Source of the DNA: Merismopedia glauca CCAP 1448/3
Lineage (GTDB): Bacteria > Cyanobacteriota > Cyanobacteriia > Cyanobacteriales > CCAP-1448
NCBI RefSeq assembly: GCF_003003775.1
Contig: NZ_PVWJ01000047.1
Span: forward strand, 1 to 37,506
Length of the DNA: 37,506 nucleotides
Direction of reading: 5' to 3'
The position numbers and the translations under genes are program-made. Of the stretch, positions 15,877-25,372 are shown piece after piece; position 1 is the stretch's first letter; each line of letters begins with the position of its first letter. A model generated the notes under the pieces. It was not told the origin of the DNA and did not search any database. It saw nothing but the letters and a program-made list of their open reading frames with translations.

Positions 15877-18696
15877 ATGAATTTGAGATTTATCTTATTC
15901 CCTAAGTGGCTCAGACGAAGGTGGTCAGTCGCAACATTTTCATTATGCCTCATCCTCGTCTTGTTACTAGGTGGCGGTAATTCGGTTTTGTTCGCTTTTG
16001 CTGACGAAAGTCGGATTTCCAATAGTGTTGAATCAGTTTCCTTAACTAAAAACGCCCGTAGAACACGTTTAGCTAACGGTTTGACGATTCTGACTAAAGA
16101 AGTACACACCGCACCTATCGTCACCGTTCAGGTATGGTACAAAGTTGGCTCTCGCAACGAAGCGCCAGGAGTCAATGGGATTGCACACCAACTAGAGCAT
16201 ATGCTCTTTAAAGGCACCAAAGATCGTCCCATTCAATTTGGAAGGTTATTTAGCGCCTTGGGTAGCGATTCCAATGCTTTTACCAGTTACGATATGACAG
16301 CTTACTTTGGCACTGTAGAGCGGAACAAACTCAAAGCCTTGATGGAAATAGAAGCAGATCGCATGAAAAATTCGGTAATTGACGACAAAAAGCTAGAAAG
16401 CGAAAAAAGAGTCGTTATTTCTGAGTTACAAGGCTATGAAAATGGTCCTGGATATCGCCTCAGTCGTGCAGTTAAACGTGATGCTTTCCCAAATCATCCC
16501 TATGGCTTGACTGTGGGGGGAACTAAAGCCGATGTAGAGAAGTTTACTCCAGAGCAGGTTAAATCTTATTACAACAGGTTTTATAGTCCAGATAACGCCA
16601 CCTTAGTTATTGTCGGAGATTTTGAGACGGAAGCGACTTTAAAGGCTGCAAAAGATATTTTTGGCAAAATTCCCAAACATCAAAGCTCAACTTCCGAAAA
16701 GCTAGGAAATACAATACCTAAGCTAGAAACTACCATCAAACCCCCACTAGAAGGGAAAGTTAAACCACCTATTGTTTTAAAAGAACCAGGAAGTGCAGCT
16801 TTACTAGAGGCTGTATATCCTGCACCTGATGTTAATAACCCTGATGTTCCAGCTTTAGATGTCATGAACTATATTCTGACTGAAGGGCGCAATTCTAGGT
16901 TATATGAACCCCTAATCGAGTCAGGATTAGCTAGTGGCATTGACGGTGGGGTAGCCAACCTAATTTCTGGTGGTTGGGCGGAATTTTCAGCTACAGCTAC
17001 TCCTGGGAAGAAATTACCCGATATCGATGGCGCTATCTTACAAACCATCGAAACTTTGCAAACCAAAGGGGTGACTTTAGAAGAAGTCAACCGCGCTAAA
17101 GCTCAGCTAACAGCCAGTGCGATTTTAGGCAATAGAGATATTAACAGTCAAGCTCAGCAGTTGGGTAACGACCAAACTGTAACTGGAGATTATCAGTTTA
17201 CCGATAAGTATTTAGCTGGAGTGCAAAAAGTTACACCTGCTGATGTAAAGCGAGTGGCTAATAAGTATCTCAAACCGAGTCTACGCACTGTAGGATACTT
17301 TGAACCCACTCAAATTTCGGGAAAACCAGGCTCTCAAGCCACTAATTCAAGTCAAACTTCAGAAAGCTTTAATGCAGGACCACCTGTAGATCCGGCGGAA
17401 GTAGCTAAATACTTACCAAAAATCGATTCAGAGACTGTTTCCTCTACTCAGTCTTTACCGCAAACTTTTGAACTCAAAAATGGGTTAAAGGTATTACTGC
17501 TCAAAGATACTAGCACTCCCACAGTCAGTTTGAGCGGTTATATCCAAGCTGGAACCGAATTTGATGCGGCTGAAAAATCCGGTTTAGCATCTCTAACGGC
17601 AGATAATTTAACTAATGGCACCAAAACCAGAGATGCATTAACTATTGCTAAAATTCTAGCTGATCGCGGCGCGCAACTTGGTGCTAGTGCTAACCGAGAA
17701 GGTGTCAGTATTGGGGGTAGAGCTTTAGCTAGAGATTTACCGATTCTAGTTGATGTATTAGCCGATCTAACTCAAAATGCCATCTTTCCGACTCAAGAAT
17801 TAGAATTAAGTCGCCAAAGAGCGTTAACCTCTTTAAAACTAGAGCTAGATAATCCAGGTCGTGTAGGGCGGCGTACCTTTCAACAGCAAGTTTATCCCAA
17901 AAATCATCCCTTCTATAATTTCCCCACAGAAGCGAGTTTAAAAGCCATTAGTCGCGAAGATTTGGTCAACTTCTACCAACAGCACTATGCACCAAATAAT
18001 ATGACCTTGGCTATAGCTGGTGATTTTAGTCCCAAACAAGTGCGATCGCTGCTGGAATCCAAATTTGGTAGTTGGAAAAAGACGACTCAAACTAGTTCTA
18101 GCACACTACCAGAGGTAAAACTCCCAGCTAAAACCGTTCGATTGAACCCAACTTTACCAGGTAAAACCCAATCCATCTCAATTTTAGGTTACCAGGGCAT
18201 CTCCCGCCGCGATCCTCAGTTCTACCCAGCCTTAGTCATGAACGATATGTTAGGGGGAAGTACCTTATCGAGTAGATTAGGATCGGAAATCCGCGATCGC
18301 CTTGGCTTAACCTACGGGATCTACAGCGTCTTTGCAACTGGTAGATATCCAGGACCATTTTTTATTCAAATGCAAACTGCTCCAGAAGACGCTCAAAAAG
18401 CCGTTGATAGCACCATTAATGTCCTCAAGCAAATTCGATCTCAAGGGTTTAGCGTCGAGGAAATTAACGCTGCTAAATCATCTTTAGCTAGTAGCTACAA
18501 CGTTGAAATTGCCGATCCCGATGCTTTAATTAGTACAATTTTGTCCAATCAAGTTTATGGACTTAGTAAAGAGGAAATTAGAGACTTTAGCCGCAAAATC
18601 CAAGAGGTAACTCCAGAACAAGTCAACCAAGCTACTAAGGATTTATTACATCCAGACAACTTGGTGATTGTCACAGTTGGACCACCATTGTCATAA
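15877..18696 (+). CDS. M16 (pitrilysin-type) zinc protease, two-domain
   Basis: 939 residues with an N-terminal membrane/signal segment (about 17-42), so probably exported. The first M16 half has the inverted zinc motif H104-Q-L-E107-H108, with the third ligand in SEKRVVISELQ (E183, 75 residues later). The second half (from about 525, QTFELKNGLKVLLLKD) has the same fold, but GLASLTADNL replaces the zinc motif, so it is non-catalytic. This active/inactive fusion is a known arrangement. A Thr/Ser-rich linker joins the halves (about 475-500). A substrate role in peptide degradation or outer-envelope quality control is inferred from the family only. Confidence 0.9.
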   Translation: MNLRFILFPKWLRRRWSVATFSLCLILVLLLGGGNSVLFAFADESRISNSVESVSLTKNARRTRLANGLTILTKEVHTAPIVTVQVWYKVGSRNEAPGVNGIAHQLEHMLFKGTKDRPIQFGRLFSALGSDSNAFTSYDMTAYFGTVERNKLKALMEIEADRMKNSVIDDKKLESEKRVVISELQGYENGPGYRLSRAVKRDAFPNHPYGLTVGGTKADVEKFTPEQVKSYYNRFYSPDNATLVIVGDFETEATLKAAKDIFGKIPKHQSSTSEKLGNTIPKLETTIKPPLEGKVKPPIVLKEPGSAALLEAVYPAPDVNNPDVPALDVMNYILTEGRNSRLYEPLIESGLASGIDGGVANLISGGWAEFSATATPGKKLPDIDGAILQTIETLQTKGVTLEEVNRAKAQLTASAILGNRDINSQAQQLGNDQTVTGDYQFTDKYLAGVQKVTPADVKRVANKYLKPSLRTVGYFEPTQISGKPGSQATNSSQTSESFNAGPPVDPAEVAKYLPKIDSETVSSTQSLPQTFELKNGLKVLLLKDTSTPTVSLSGYIQAGTEFDAAEKSGLASLTADNLTNGTKTRDALTIAKILADRGAQLGASANREGVSIGGRALARDLPILVDVLADLTQNAIFPTQELELSRQRALTSLKLELDNPGRVGRRTFQQQVYPKNHPFYNFPTEASLKAISREDLVNFYQQHYAPNNMTLAIAGDFSPKQVRSLLESKFGSWKKTTQTSSSTLPEVKLPAKTVRLNPTLPGKTQSISILGYQGISRRDPQFYPALVMNDMLGGSTLSSRLGSEIRDRLGLTYGIYSVFATGRYPGPFFIQMQTAPEDAQKAVDSTINVLKQIRSQGFSVEEINAAKSSLASSYNVEIADPDALISTILSNQVYGLSKEEIRDFSRKIQEVTPEQVNQATKDLLHPDNLVIVTVGPPLS

Positions 18697-18717
18697 TATT
18701 TCTTCTCCAAGATAAAG

Positions 18718-18740
18718 TAGGGTAGGCACTGCCTACCCTA
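18718..18740. repeat. Dispersed TAGGGTAGGC hairpin
   Basis: TAGGGTAGGC, loop ACT, GCCTACCCTA: a perfect 10-bp stem between the convergent M16 and narM genes, where it may end transcription from either side. The same stem forms the core of the miniature element at 26577-26667. Confidence 0.8.
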
Positions 18741-18745
18741 ACCTT

Positions 18746-19198
18746 TCATAAAAGATGAAATTCCTTTGCTGCTGGTAAAAAGTTTCGATTTTCGTGGCTG
18801 GAACGACTCAATTTAATTAAAGCAAAACGTTCTACAGGTAAAAGATTTCTCCACTTTTCTACAGTTACCTCTAAATTAGATTCTTGAGCTTTAGCAATCA
18901 CACTTTCGGGAACCATATCTTCATTCATCCAAGAAGGGTTTTCCTCAATTGGTAAATCTTTTGGTTCTGCTCCACTTCTAGCTAACACTATCTGTTTCAA
19001 ATATTGCCGATAAGCGTTGATTTCTGTAAGTGTCGTACAGGGTAATTCTACTAGGGATTGCCTTTCTTCTGCTTGTAAATGATGCCAATCTGGTAATTTT
19101 AATTTGACTCCACAAGTATCTAATTTGAGGCGTACTTGCATGGGAATACAACGAAGGGAATCAACAAAGTCGGCTTCAAACTGGAAAAAATCAGACAT
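18746..19198 (-). CDS. narM: Nitrate reductase-associated protein NarM
   Basis: 150 residues starting FFQFEADFVDSLRCIPMQVRLKLDTCGVKLKLPDW, the signature of the cyanobacterial nitrate-reductase-associated family. NarM is needed for active nitrate reductase in cyanobacteria, probably for maturation of the enzyme. It is soluble with no signal peptide. Here it lies alone, not next to nir, nrt or nar genes. The identification rests on remembered family sequence. Confidence 0.78.
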   Translation of the reverse strand: MSDFFQFEADFVDSLRCIPMQVRLKLDTCGVKLKLPDWHHLQAEERQSLVELPCTTLTEINAYRQYLKQIVLARSGAEPKDLPIEENPSWMNEDMVPESVIAKAQESNLEVTVEKWRNLLPVERFALIKLSRSSHENRNFLPAAKEFHLL

Positions 19199-19376
19199 TT
19201 TTCTTGGCTATTTACTATGTTGCTAGCTACGATGCGATCGCCTGGTGCCCTCAAGTTCCTGATACTGTAGTATGAAAAGGAAAGTTGCCAGAATCAGCGA
19301 TCGCTTTTTGATTTAATTGGCAAATTATCAGTTAAAGCTTTATCTTAAGATGAGCATCCTTGTCTAACTATAAATC

Positions 19377-20003
19377 ATGTCTTTCGATCTGCCAGCCTTA
19401 AAAGAATTTATTAAAACATCTCCTGAAATTTTCCGATATTTATTGATTTGGGGCATTATATTTGCTGAATCTGGGATTATGTTAGGTTTTTTCCTCCCAG
19501 GAGATACTCTCTTAATTATCGCTGGAGTATTAGCTAAAGCTGAATTGATGGATATCCGAGTCTTAATATTTGGCTGTTTTGTAGCCGCAGTTTTAGGTGA
19601 TAATATCGGTTATGCGACAGGTCATAAATTTGGCAGAAAGCTATTTACTAAGGAAGATTCTCTCTTATTCCATAAAAAGCACTTAGTCAAAGCCCAAAAT
19701 TTTTACGAAGAACACGGCAAAAAAACGATTGTTTTGGCTAGATTTTTACCCATTGTCAGAACGTTTGCGCCGATTGTTGCCGGAATTGCGTCGATGCGCT
19801 ACCGGACGTTTATGAGCTATAACCTAATTGGTGGCTTTATTTGGACGTTCGGAGTTACTTTAGGAGGTTATTTTATCGTTGGGATAATATCTGAAGAACT
19901 CTTAGATAAATATCTAATTTTAATTATTTTGTTTATTATCGTAATTTCTTTGTTGCCATCAATTATTCACTTAATTAAAGAAAGTAAATCTGATAATGGG
20001 TGA
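19377..20003 (+). CDS. DedA-family membrane protein
   Basis: 208 residues with 4-5 hydrophobic segments. Family hallmarks are visible: ESGIMLGFFLPGDTLL near the start, then GDNIGYATGHKFGRKLF and ARFLPIVRTFAPIVAGIASMRYRTF, with the conserved Arg and Pro of the re-entrant loop. DedA proteins are lipid-carrier or membrane-homeostasis transporters of the SNARE-associated/VTT superfamily. It is monocistronic and is followed by a stretch of repeats. Confidence 0.9.
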   Translation: MSFDLPALKEFIKTSPEIFRYLLIWGIIFAESGIMLGFFLPGDTLLIIAGVLAKAELMDIRVLIFGCFVAAVLGDNIGYATGHKFGRKLFTKEDSLLFHKKHLVKAQNFYEEHGKKTIVLARFLPIVRTFAPIVAGIASMRYRTFMSYNLIGGFIWTFGVTLGGYFIVGIISEELLDKYLILIILFIIVISLLPSIIHLIKESKSDNG

Positions 20004-20010
20004 GGAATAG

Positions 20011-20165
20011 GGAATTTTGGCATTGCTGATTTGAAGTATGAATTGTTGATTGTTGATTGTTGATTGTTGATTGTTGATTGGGTTTTCTTTCGCCCCGATC
20101 TCTCACTATTCCTATCTTGGGGTGTCAACCTAGTTCATACCTTGATTCAGCAACGCCGGAATTTT
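20011..20165 (+). mobile_element. Miniature inverted-repeat element, family 1, copy 2, with 8-bp target duplication
   Basis: The element is 20019-20157 (139 bp) with ends GGCATTGCTGA and TCAGCAACGCC. It is flanked by the direct repeat GGAATTTT at 20011-20018 and 20158-20165, the footprint of a transposition event. Inside are five perfect GTTGATT units (20045-20079). It has no coding frame, so movement must rely on a transposase encoded elsewhere. An 8-bp duplication fits several IS families, and I cannot name the parent. Confidence 0.88.
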
Positions 20166-20181
20166 TATTTACAGCGCAGCT

Positions 20182-20192
20182 TACCAATTCAC
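20182..20192. repeat. Solitary end of repeat family 2
   Basis: TACCAATTCAC, identical to the inverted-repeat end of copy A at 7347-7357. No partner end is visible nearby, so it looks like a remnant. Confidence 0.45.
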
Positions 20193-20241
20193 CTAAGTAT
20201 TCTCTCCAACTTTGGCGATCGCTGGCATAAACATTATCAGA

Positions 20242-20341
20242 TATAGCACTACGCATTTAGGTTAGGACATTGTGTTTTGCGCTGAAAACTATGAGCCGTA
20301 AACTTTTGACTTTTGACTTTTGACTTGCGCGTAGCGCTATA
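20242..20341. repeat. 100-bp inverted-repeat block with 7-bp tandem array
   Basis: Ends TATAGCACTACGC (20242-20254) and GCGTAGCGCTATA (20329-20341) pair at 12 of 13 positions. Inside, 20289-20305 matches 7424-7440 of repeat family 2 at 16 of 17 bases, followed by (TTTTGAC)x3 at 20304-20324. It may be a further miniature element; no target duplication is seen. Confidence 0.5.
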
Positions 20342-20378
20342 CCTCATCAAATTTACCCATAAGCGTGCCTAATTTCCT

Positions 20379-20411
20379 CAAAAAAAATCCCACGGATTAA
20401 AAACGTGGGAA
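20379..20411 (-). terminator. Rho-independent terminator of the agmatinase-family gene
   Basis: On the minus strand TCCCACG, a 9-nt loop and CGTGGGA are followed by a run of eight T. It lies about 12 bp after the stop of the gene at 20423. Confidence 0.85.
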
Positions 20412-20422
20412 CTGTCAAAAAA

Positions 20423-21328
20423 CTATTTTTCAGCAAAATTATAGCCAATCATCTTGTAAACTAACTTGGCGGCGGTAAACTCAGAAACTACCGAATCTGT
20501 CACTGGTGCTAATTCCATCACATCAGCACCGATTACCTCAAATTTCTGGAATACTTGACGTAAAAACGTCATAAAAGCATACCAATTCAAGCCACCTGGT
20601 TCTGGCGTACCAACTCCAGGGATAATTGTGGGATCGATTCCATCTAAATCGATAGTGAGAAAGACTTTTGGAGTTTTAATGCTATTTATCGCCTGTTCGA
20701 TCCAATCTAAGGAAAAAGCGAGATTTCTCGCCCGAAAAACTGTGAGATTCTTCTCTTTAATCAAATCTGCTTCTTCTTTACAAATCGCTCGAATCCCAAT
20801 CTGTACGGTAGGTAAACCCATATCCACAATTCGCCGCATCACACAAGCATGATTGTGAATGGAACCTTCATACTCGTGACGTAAATCCCCATGAGCGTCA
20901 ATTTGGACTACAGTAAAGGACTCACCTGGGTAAGCTTGACGATAACCTGCTACTACCCCAGCCGTGATACTGTGTTCTCCACCGAGAGAAATCACAAATT
21001 TACCATCATTAACTAGTTTTGCTACCGTTTCTTGCGTGACTTTCAGCATTTCTTCGGCAGAAACGTGGTAGTTGTCTCTAGTATCTGCGATCGCATTATG
21101 GGTATAGATCTTAATCTCGTGACAGACTTCCCAATCTAACTCTTCATCGTAAAATTCCACCTGGGTAGATGCATCTAAAATGGCATCAGGACCATTTTCA
21201 CACCCTTTGCGATAGGTAGTAGTGGCTTCGTAGGGAATCGGTAAGATCGCAACTTGTGATTCTGAGTAAGATGCGGCGACTTCTTCACCCAAAAACGGAA
21301 TGATATCAGTAGAAGTTTGAGTCAGCAT
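20423..21328 (-). CDS. speB: Agmatinase-family ureohydrolase
   Basis: About 301 residues of the arginase/agmatinase fold. Manganese-binding motifs are complete: GGEHSITAG, DAHGDL with the nearby IHNHACVMRR, and DLDGIDPTIIPGVGTPEPGG. Agmatinase makes putrescine and urea from agmatine. Some cyanobacterial relatives of this family act on guanidine or other guanidino compounds, so the substrate is likely but not certain. I prefer the ATG at 21328; a GTG 39 nt upstream is in frame. A terminator follows the gene. gcvH begins about 245 bp away on the other strand. Confidence 0.85.
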   Translation of the reverse strand: MLTQTSTDIIPFLGEEVAASYSESQVAILPIPYEATTTYRKGCENGPDAILDASTQVEFYDEELDWEVCHEIKIYTHNAIADTRDNYHVSAEEMLKVTQETVAKLVNDGKFVISLGGEHSITAGVVAGYRQAYPGESFTVVQIDAHGDLRHEYEGSIHNHACVMRRIVDMGLPTVQIGIRAICKEEADLIKEKNLTVFRARNLAFSLDWIEQAINSIKTPKVFLTIDLDGIDPTIIPGVGTPEPGGLNWYAFMTFLRQVFQKFEVIGADVMELAPVTDSVVSEFTAAKLVYKMIGYNFAEK

Positions 21329-21572
21329 GATCTGTTCAAGCAGTTTAGACAACCTCGATCCTGACACAAGCTAGCACTATTTGACTGGGTATTACTTCTA
21401 ATTTCCCCACTCTCCCCGTCAAACAAAACCATTAAATGTAAAAAGTCTACCTTTGGGAGACTCTCCCCATCCCCATAATTCAGTAGAATGTGGTACTTTC
21501 TCCTCTTGACGGATTAGGTTGGATTGGTGGCATGATCCATCTATGAAATTCAAATTTACTTGAGGCAATCCC

Positions 21573-21962
21573 ATGAGTTTAGAATATCCAGAAGATTTAA
21601 AGTACCTTGATTCCCATGAGTATGTGCGGTTAGAGGGAGAAATCGCCACAATAGGGATTAGCGCTTTTGCGATCGATCAGTTAGGGGATATTGTTTATCT
21701 AGAACTCCCTAGTGATGGAGACGCTTTGGAAAAAGGAGAGCGTTTTGGTACGGTAGAATCAGTCAAAGCTGTAGAAGAACTGATCTCACCTATATCAGGA
21801 ACGGTGATAGAAGTTAATAAAGCAATGGAAGAAGCACCTGAAGAACTCGCTGAAGATCCTTATGGAGAAGGCTGGCTAGTCAAAGTGAGAACTGCTAGTG
21901 GAGAAGATTTAAGCGAGACTTTATCTGCACAGGAGTATCGGGAACAAGTAGAAGGACACTGA
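21573..21962 (+). CDS. gcvH: Glycine cleavage system H protein
   Basis: 129 residues, standard length. It carries the lipoyl arm that shuttles the aminomethyl group between the P, T and L proteins of glycine decarboxylase, central to photorespiratory glycine use. The lipoylated lysine is K65 in [15 protein letters not shown]. The gene lies upstream of gcvP on the same strand with a 365-bp spacer. gcvT is not in the window. Confidence 0.96.
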   Translation: MSLEYPEDLKYLDSHEYVRLEGEIATIGISAFAIDQLGDIVYLELPSDGDALEKGERFGTVESVKAVEELISPISGTVIEVNKAMEEAPEELAEDPYGEGWLVKVRTASGEDLSETLSAQEYREQVEGH

Positions 21963-21964
21963 AT

Positions 21965-21999
21965 GAAGTCAGAAGTCAGAAGTCAGAAGTCAGAAGTCA
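21965..21999 (+). repeat. 7-bp tandem repeat (GAAGTCA)x5
   Basis: Five perfect units plus a degenerate sixth, starting 3 bp after the gcvH stop codon. Confidence 0.92.
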
Positions 22000-22222
22000 G
22001 AAGTAAGTAGGCATAATTAAACATAAAGTATTTGCTAGGGGCGGGTTTAGCCAAGATTTATAGGGTTTAACCGTTAGAGACGCGATATACCCTTGTCTCT
22101 ACTTCTAGAAAACCCGTCCAGCGACTCTACTTATTAGTTTCCACAGTTTCCGATCGCTGACTAATGGGTGCTTCATTTATACTAGCTACCATTGAGAAAT
22201 TATTGCAAAATATGAAGAAGCT

Positions 22223-22270
22223 ATCTCTGAGAATTATTACTTAGTTCTCAGAGATTTAAAAGTTTTTCTT
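22223..22270 (+). promoter_or_regulatory. Strong hairpin in the gcvP leader (terminator or attenuator)
   Basis: ATCTCTGAGAA (22223-22233), an 11-nt loop, then TTCTCAGAGAT (22245-22255): a perfect stem followed by a T-rich stretch (22262-22270). It could end the gcvH transcript or attenuate gcvP, whose start is about 70 nt further on. Confidence 0.5.
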
Positions 22271-22327
22271 TCCTATAAAATTAAGACAAATTTGCGGTTT
22301 TAAATCCTCTGAGGGTAGTTCAGTCTA

Positions 22328-25318
22328 ATGCAAGAGTATTCTATGTCAGATTCTTCTAACTACGAGCAGTTAATCCCTAGTATCGATCGCAATCGTCCAG
22401 TTAAACCATCGGTGGATCGGGTAGAATCTAATTCTTGGGTAACTCCCTCAGCCGATTGGCAGTTAGGAGATGAGTTCCTGTGGCGGCATATCGGACCTCA
22501 ACCGGAAGATATTGCCCAAATGCTGAGTTTTTTGGGATTCTCTAGTTTAGACGAACTAATCGATCGCACTGTTCCCAGTCAAATTAGACAGCAAGAAGGT
22601 CTGAGTTTAATTAAATCGGGAACCGAATCTCAAGTCTTAACTAGTTTAAGAGCGATCGCTTCCCAAAACCAAGTATTTCGCTCTTTCATCGGGATGGGTT
22701 ACTATAACTGCATCACCCCAGGAGTAATTCAACGCAACATATTGGAAAATCCGGGCTGGTATACCCAATACACTCCTTATCAACCCGAAATATCTCAAGG
22801 GCGCTTGGAAGCTTTATTAAACTTCCAAACAATGGTCATAGATCTCACAGGGATGGAAATCGCTAACTCTTCCCTATTGGATGAGGGAACCGCCGCAGCA
22901 GAAGCGATGACAATGGCTTACAATGCTCAAGGTAAGAACCCAGTCAAAACCTTCTGGGTATCTCAAGATTGTCACCCCCAAACCATCGCAGTTGTCGAAA
23001 CTAGAGCCAAATATTTAGGCGTAGAGGTAATTATTGGGGATTACAAAACCTGGGATTTTACTCAAAAAATCTTTGGTATTCTCTTGCAATACCCTGCCAC
23101 CGATGGCGCAATCTATGACTACCAAGAATTTGTCGCCAAAGGTCACGAAAAAGGTGCATTAGCTATTGTTGCTGCCGATTTACTCAGTTTAACCCTACTC
23201 AAACCCCCAGGAGAATGGGGTGCTGATGTGGTAGTTGGCAATACCCAGCGTTTTGGCGTACCTCTAGGTTACGGTGGTCCTCATGCGGCGTATTTTGCCA
23301 CCAAAGAAGCTTACAAGCGGCAAATCCCTGGCAGATTAGTTGGTGTTTCTAAAGATAATCGGGGAGAAGTCGCCCTCCGTCTAGCACTCCAAACCCGCGA
23401 ACAACATATTCGCCGCGATAAAGCTACTAGTAATATTTGTACCGCCCAAGTGCTATTAGCTGTTATGGCAAGTATGTATGCGGTTTATCACGGTTCTGAG
23501 GGTTTAAAACGAATTGCTCTACGGATTCACGGATGGACGAGTGTTTTGGCGACAGGTTTAGAAAAATTGGGGTATGAAGTTGGTAAAGCTCCATTTTTTG
23601 ATACCATCAAAGTCAAAGTTCCTGGTACTGCAAGCCAGATTTTAGCGAAAGCTACGGCTAACTCCCTCAATTTAAGAGAAATTGACAGTCAAACTATCGG
23701 TATCTCTCTCGATGAGACTACCACTAAAATAGATATTATCGATCTGCTAGAAATATTTGCAGTTGATGGTAACTTAACCTTTTCAGTCGAAGAAATTAGC
23801 CAGCACCATCTGGCTGAATTATCGATAATTAAGGGTTTTGAACGGACTAGCAAGTATTTAACCCATCCCGTCTTCAACACCCACCATTCAGAAACCGAAT
23901 TGCTGCGCTATATGCAGCGTTTGCAGAATAAAGACTTATCCCTCACCCACTCCATGATTCCGTTGGGTTCTTGTACCATGAAACTCAACGCCACAGCCGA
24001 GATGATTCCGGTGACTTGGGCAGAATTTGGACAAATTCATCCCTTTGTACCAATCGAGCAGACTAAGGGCTATCAAATCTTGTTCCAGCAGTTAGAAAAG
24101 TGGCTGGCAGAAATTACAGGATTTGCGGCAATTTCCTTGCAACCTAATGCTGGTTCTCAAGGAGAATATGCTGGATTGTTGGTAATCAGCCAATATCACG
24201 CTCAAAAAGGAGATATTAGCCGTAATATCTGCTTAATTCCTCAATCTGCTCACGGCACTAACCCAGCGAGTGCGGTTATGGCGGGGATGCAGGTAGTCGC
24301 AGTCGCTTGCGACGATGAGGGAAATATTGATGTGGCAGATTTGCAAGCCAAAGCAGAGAAGCACAAAGATAATCTAGCTGCTTTAATGGTGACTTACCCC
24401 TCTACCCACGGCGTATTTGAAGAATCTATTCAGGAAATTTGCCAAATAGTCCACGATTGTGGCGGACAAGTTTATATGGATGGAGCCAATCTTAACGCTC
24501 AAGTTGGTTTATGTCGCCCTGGGGATATTGGCGCAGATGTGTGTCACCTCAACTTGCATAAAACCTTCTGCATCCCCCACGGTGGCGGTGGTCCTGGAAT
24601 GGGACCAATCGGTGTAGCGGCTCATTTAGCGCCATTTTTGCCCAAACATCCGGTAATTAAAGTAGGTGGAGAACAGGGCATAGGAGCGATCGCCTCTAGC
24701 CCTTGGAGTAGTGCTAGCATCCTGCCAATTTCCTGGGTTTATATCGCTCTAATGGGCGCTTCAGGGCTACAGAAAGCTACTCAAGTGGCAATTCTCAACG
24801 CCAACTACATTGCCAAGCGTCTGGAGGCATATTACCCCATTCTCTATAAAGGGAAAAACGGTTTAGTAGCTCACGAATGCATCCTCGATTTGCGGCAATT
24901 TAAGAAAACCGCCGATATTGATGTCGATGACATTGCTAAACGCCTGATTGACTATGGTTTCCATCCGCCTACGGTATCTTGGCCCGTCGCTGGAACTATA
25001 ATGGTAGAACCGACAGAAAGCGAGTCTAAAGAAGAATTAGACCGCTTCTGCGAGGCTATGATTGCGATTCGCGCGGAAATTCGGGGAATTGAGTTAGGAG
25101 AAGTGGATAAAGCCAATAATGTCCTCAAAAATGCGCCTCATACTATCGCCGATTTAACTGCAATCGAGTGGAATCGCCCTTATTCCCGCGAAAAAGCCGT
25201 ATATCCTACTGATGCCGTCAAAAAACACAAATTCTGGGCAACAGTAAATAGAATAGATCAAGCTTATGGCGATCGCAATTTAGTCTGTTCCTGCCCGTCT
25301 ATGGCAGCCTACAGTTAA
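22328..25318 (+). CDS. gcvP: Glycine dehydrogenase (decarboxylating), P protein
   Basis: 996 residues, full length. This PLP enzyme decarboxylates glycine and loads the residue onto the GcvH lipoyl arm. The PLP lysine is K745 in [20 protein letters not shown]. Other conserved blocks are [44 protein letters not shown] and [13 protein letters not shown]. Two start codons are possible: ATG 22328 (GAGG 13 nt upstream) or ATG 22343 (AAGAG 6 nt upstream, giving MSDSSNYEQ). The second has better spacing. The gene ends in a clear terminator. Confidence 0.97.
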   Translation: MQEYSMSDSSNYEQLIPSIDRNRPVKPSVDRVESNSWVTPSADWQLGDEFLWRHIGPQPEDIAQMLSFLGFSSLDELIDRTVPSQIRQQEGLSLIKSGTESQVLTSLRAIASQNQVFRSFIGMGYYNCITPGVIQRNILENPGWYTQYTPYQPEISQGRLEALLNFQTMVIDLTGMEIANSSLLDEGTAAAEAMTMAYNAQGKNPVKTFWVSQDCHPQTIAVVETRAKYLGVEVIIGDYKTWDFTQKIFGILLQYPATDGAIYDYQEFVAKGHEKGALAIVAADLLSLTLLKPPGEWGADVVVGNTQRFGVPLGYGGPHAAYFATKEAYKRQIPGRLVGVSKDNRGEVALRLALQTREQHIRRDKATSNICTAQVLLAVMASMYAVYHGSEGLKRIALRIHGWTSVLATGLEKLGYEVGKAPFFDTIKVKVPGTASQILAKATANSLNLREIDSQTIGISLDETTTKIDIIDLLEIFAVDGNLTFSVEEISQHHLAELSIIKGFERTSKYLTHPVFNTHHSETELLRYMQRLQNKDLSLTHSMIPLGSCTMKLNATAEMIPVTWAEFGQIHPFVPIEQTKGYQILFQQLEKWLAEITGFAAISLQPNAGSQGEYAGLLVISQYHAQKGDISRNICLIPQSAHGTNPASAVMAGMQVVAVACDDEGNIDVADLQAKAEKHKDNLAALMVTYPSTHGVFEESIQEICQIVHDCGGQVYMDGANLNAQVGLCRPGDIGADVCHLNLHKTFCIPHGGGGPGMGPIGVAAHLAPFLPKHPVIKVGGEQGIGAIASSPWSSASILPISWVYIALMGASGLQKATQVAILNANYIAKRLEAYYPILYKGKNGLVAHECILDLRQFKKTADIDVDDIAKRLIDYGFHPPTVSWPVAGTIMVEPTESESKEELDRFCEAMIAIRAEIRGIELGEVDKANNVLKNAPHTIADLTAIEWNRPYSREKAVYPTDAVKKHKFWATVNRIDQAYGDRNLVCSCPSMAAYS

Positions 25319-25330
25319 TTTAGGGGTGAT

Positions 25331-25372
25331 GCTGCAATCTCAAACTTTTAGATTCAAGGATTGCAGCTTTTT
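25331..25372 (+). terminator. Rho-independent terminator of gcvP
   Basis: GCTGCAATC (25331-25339), a 19-nt loop, GATTGCAGC (25359-25367) and TTTTT. It begins 12 bp after the gcvP stop. Confidence 0.88.

Larger units (their letters stand above)
21963..22327 (+). other. gcvH-gcvP spacer with tandem repeat and hairpins
   Basis: 365 bp without a gene. It holds the (GAAGTCA) array right after the gcvH stop, a nested fold at 22039-22119 (outer arms GGGCGGGTTT and AAACCCGTCC, inner arms AGAGAC and GTCTCT) and a strong 11-bp hairpin at 22223-22255. I do not see the conserved core of a glycine riboswitch. Confidence 0.6.

Noticed and set aside
20045-20079. CRISPR array suggested by regularly repeated short units
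   Set aside because: Units are contiguous 7-mers without spacers and there are no cas genes; these are simple tandem repeats.
21963-22327. Glycine riboswitch ahead of gcvP
   Set aside because: Stems exist, but I do not find the conserved glycine-aptamer core; only generic hairpins are supported.
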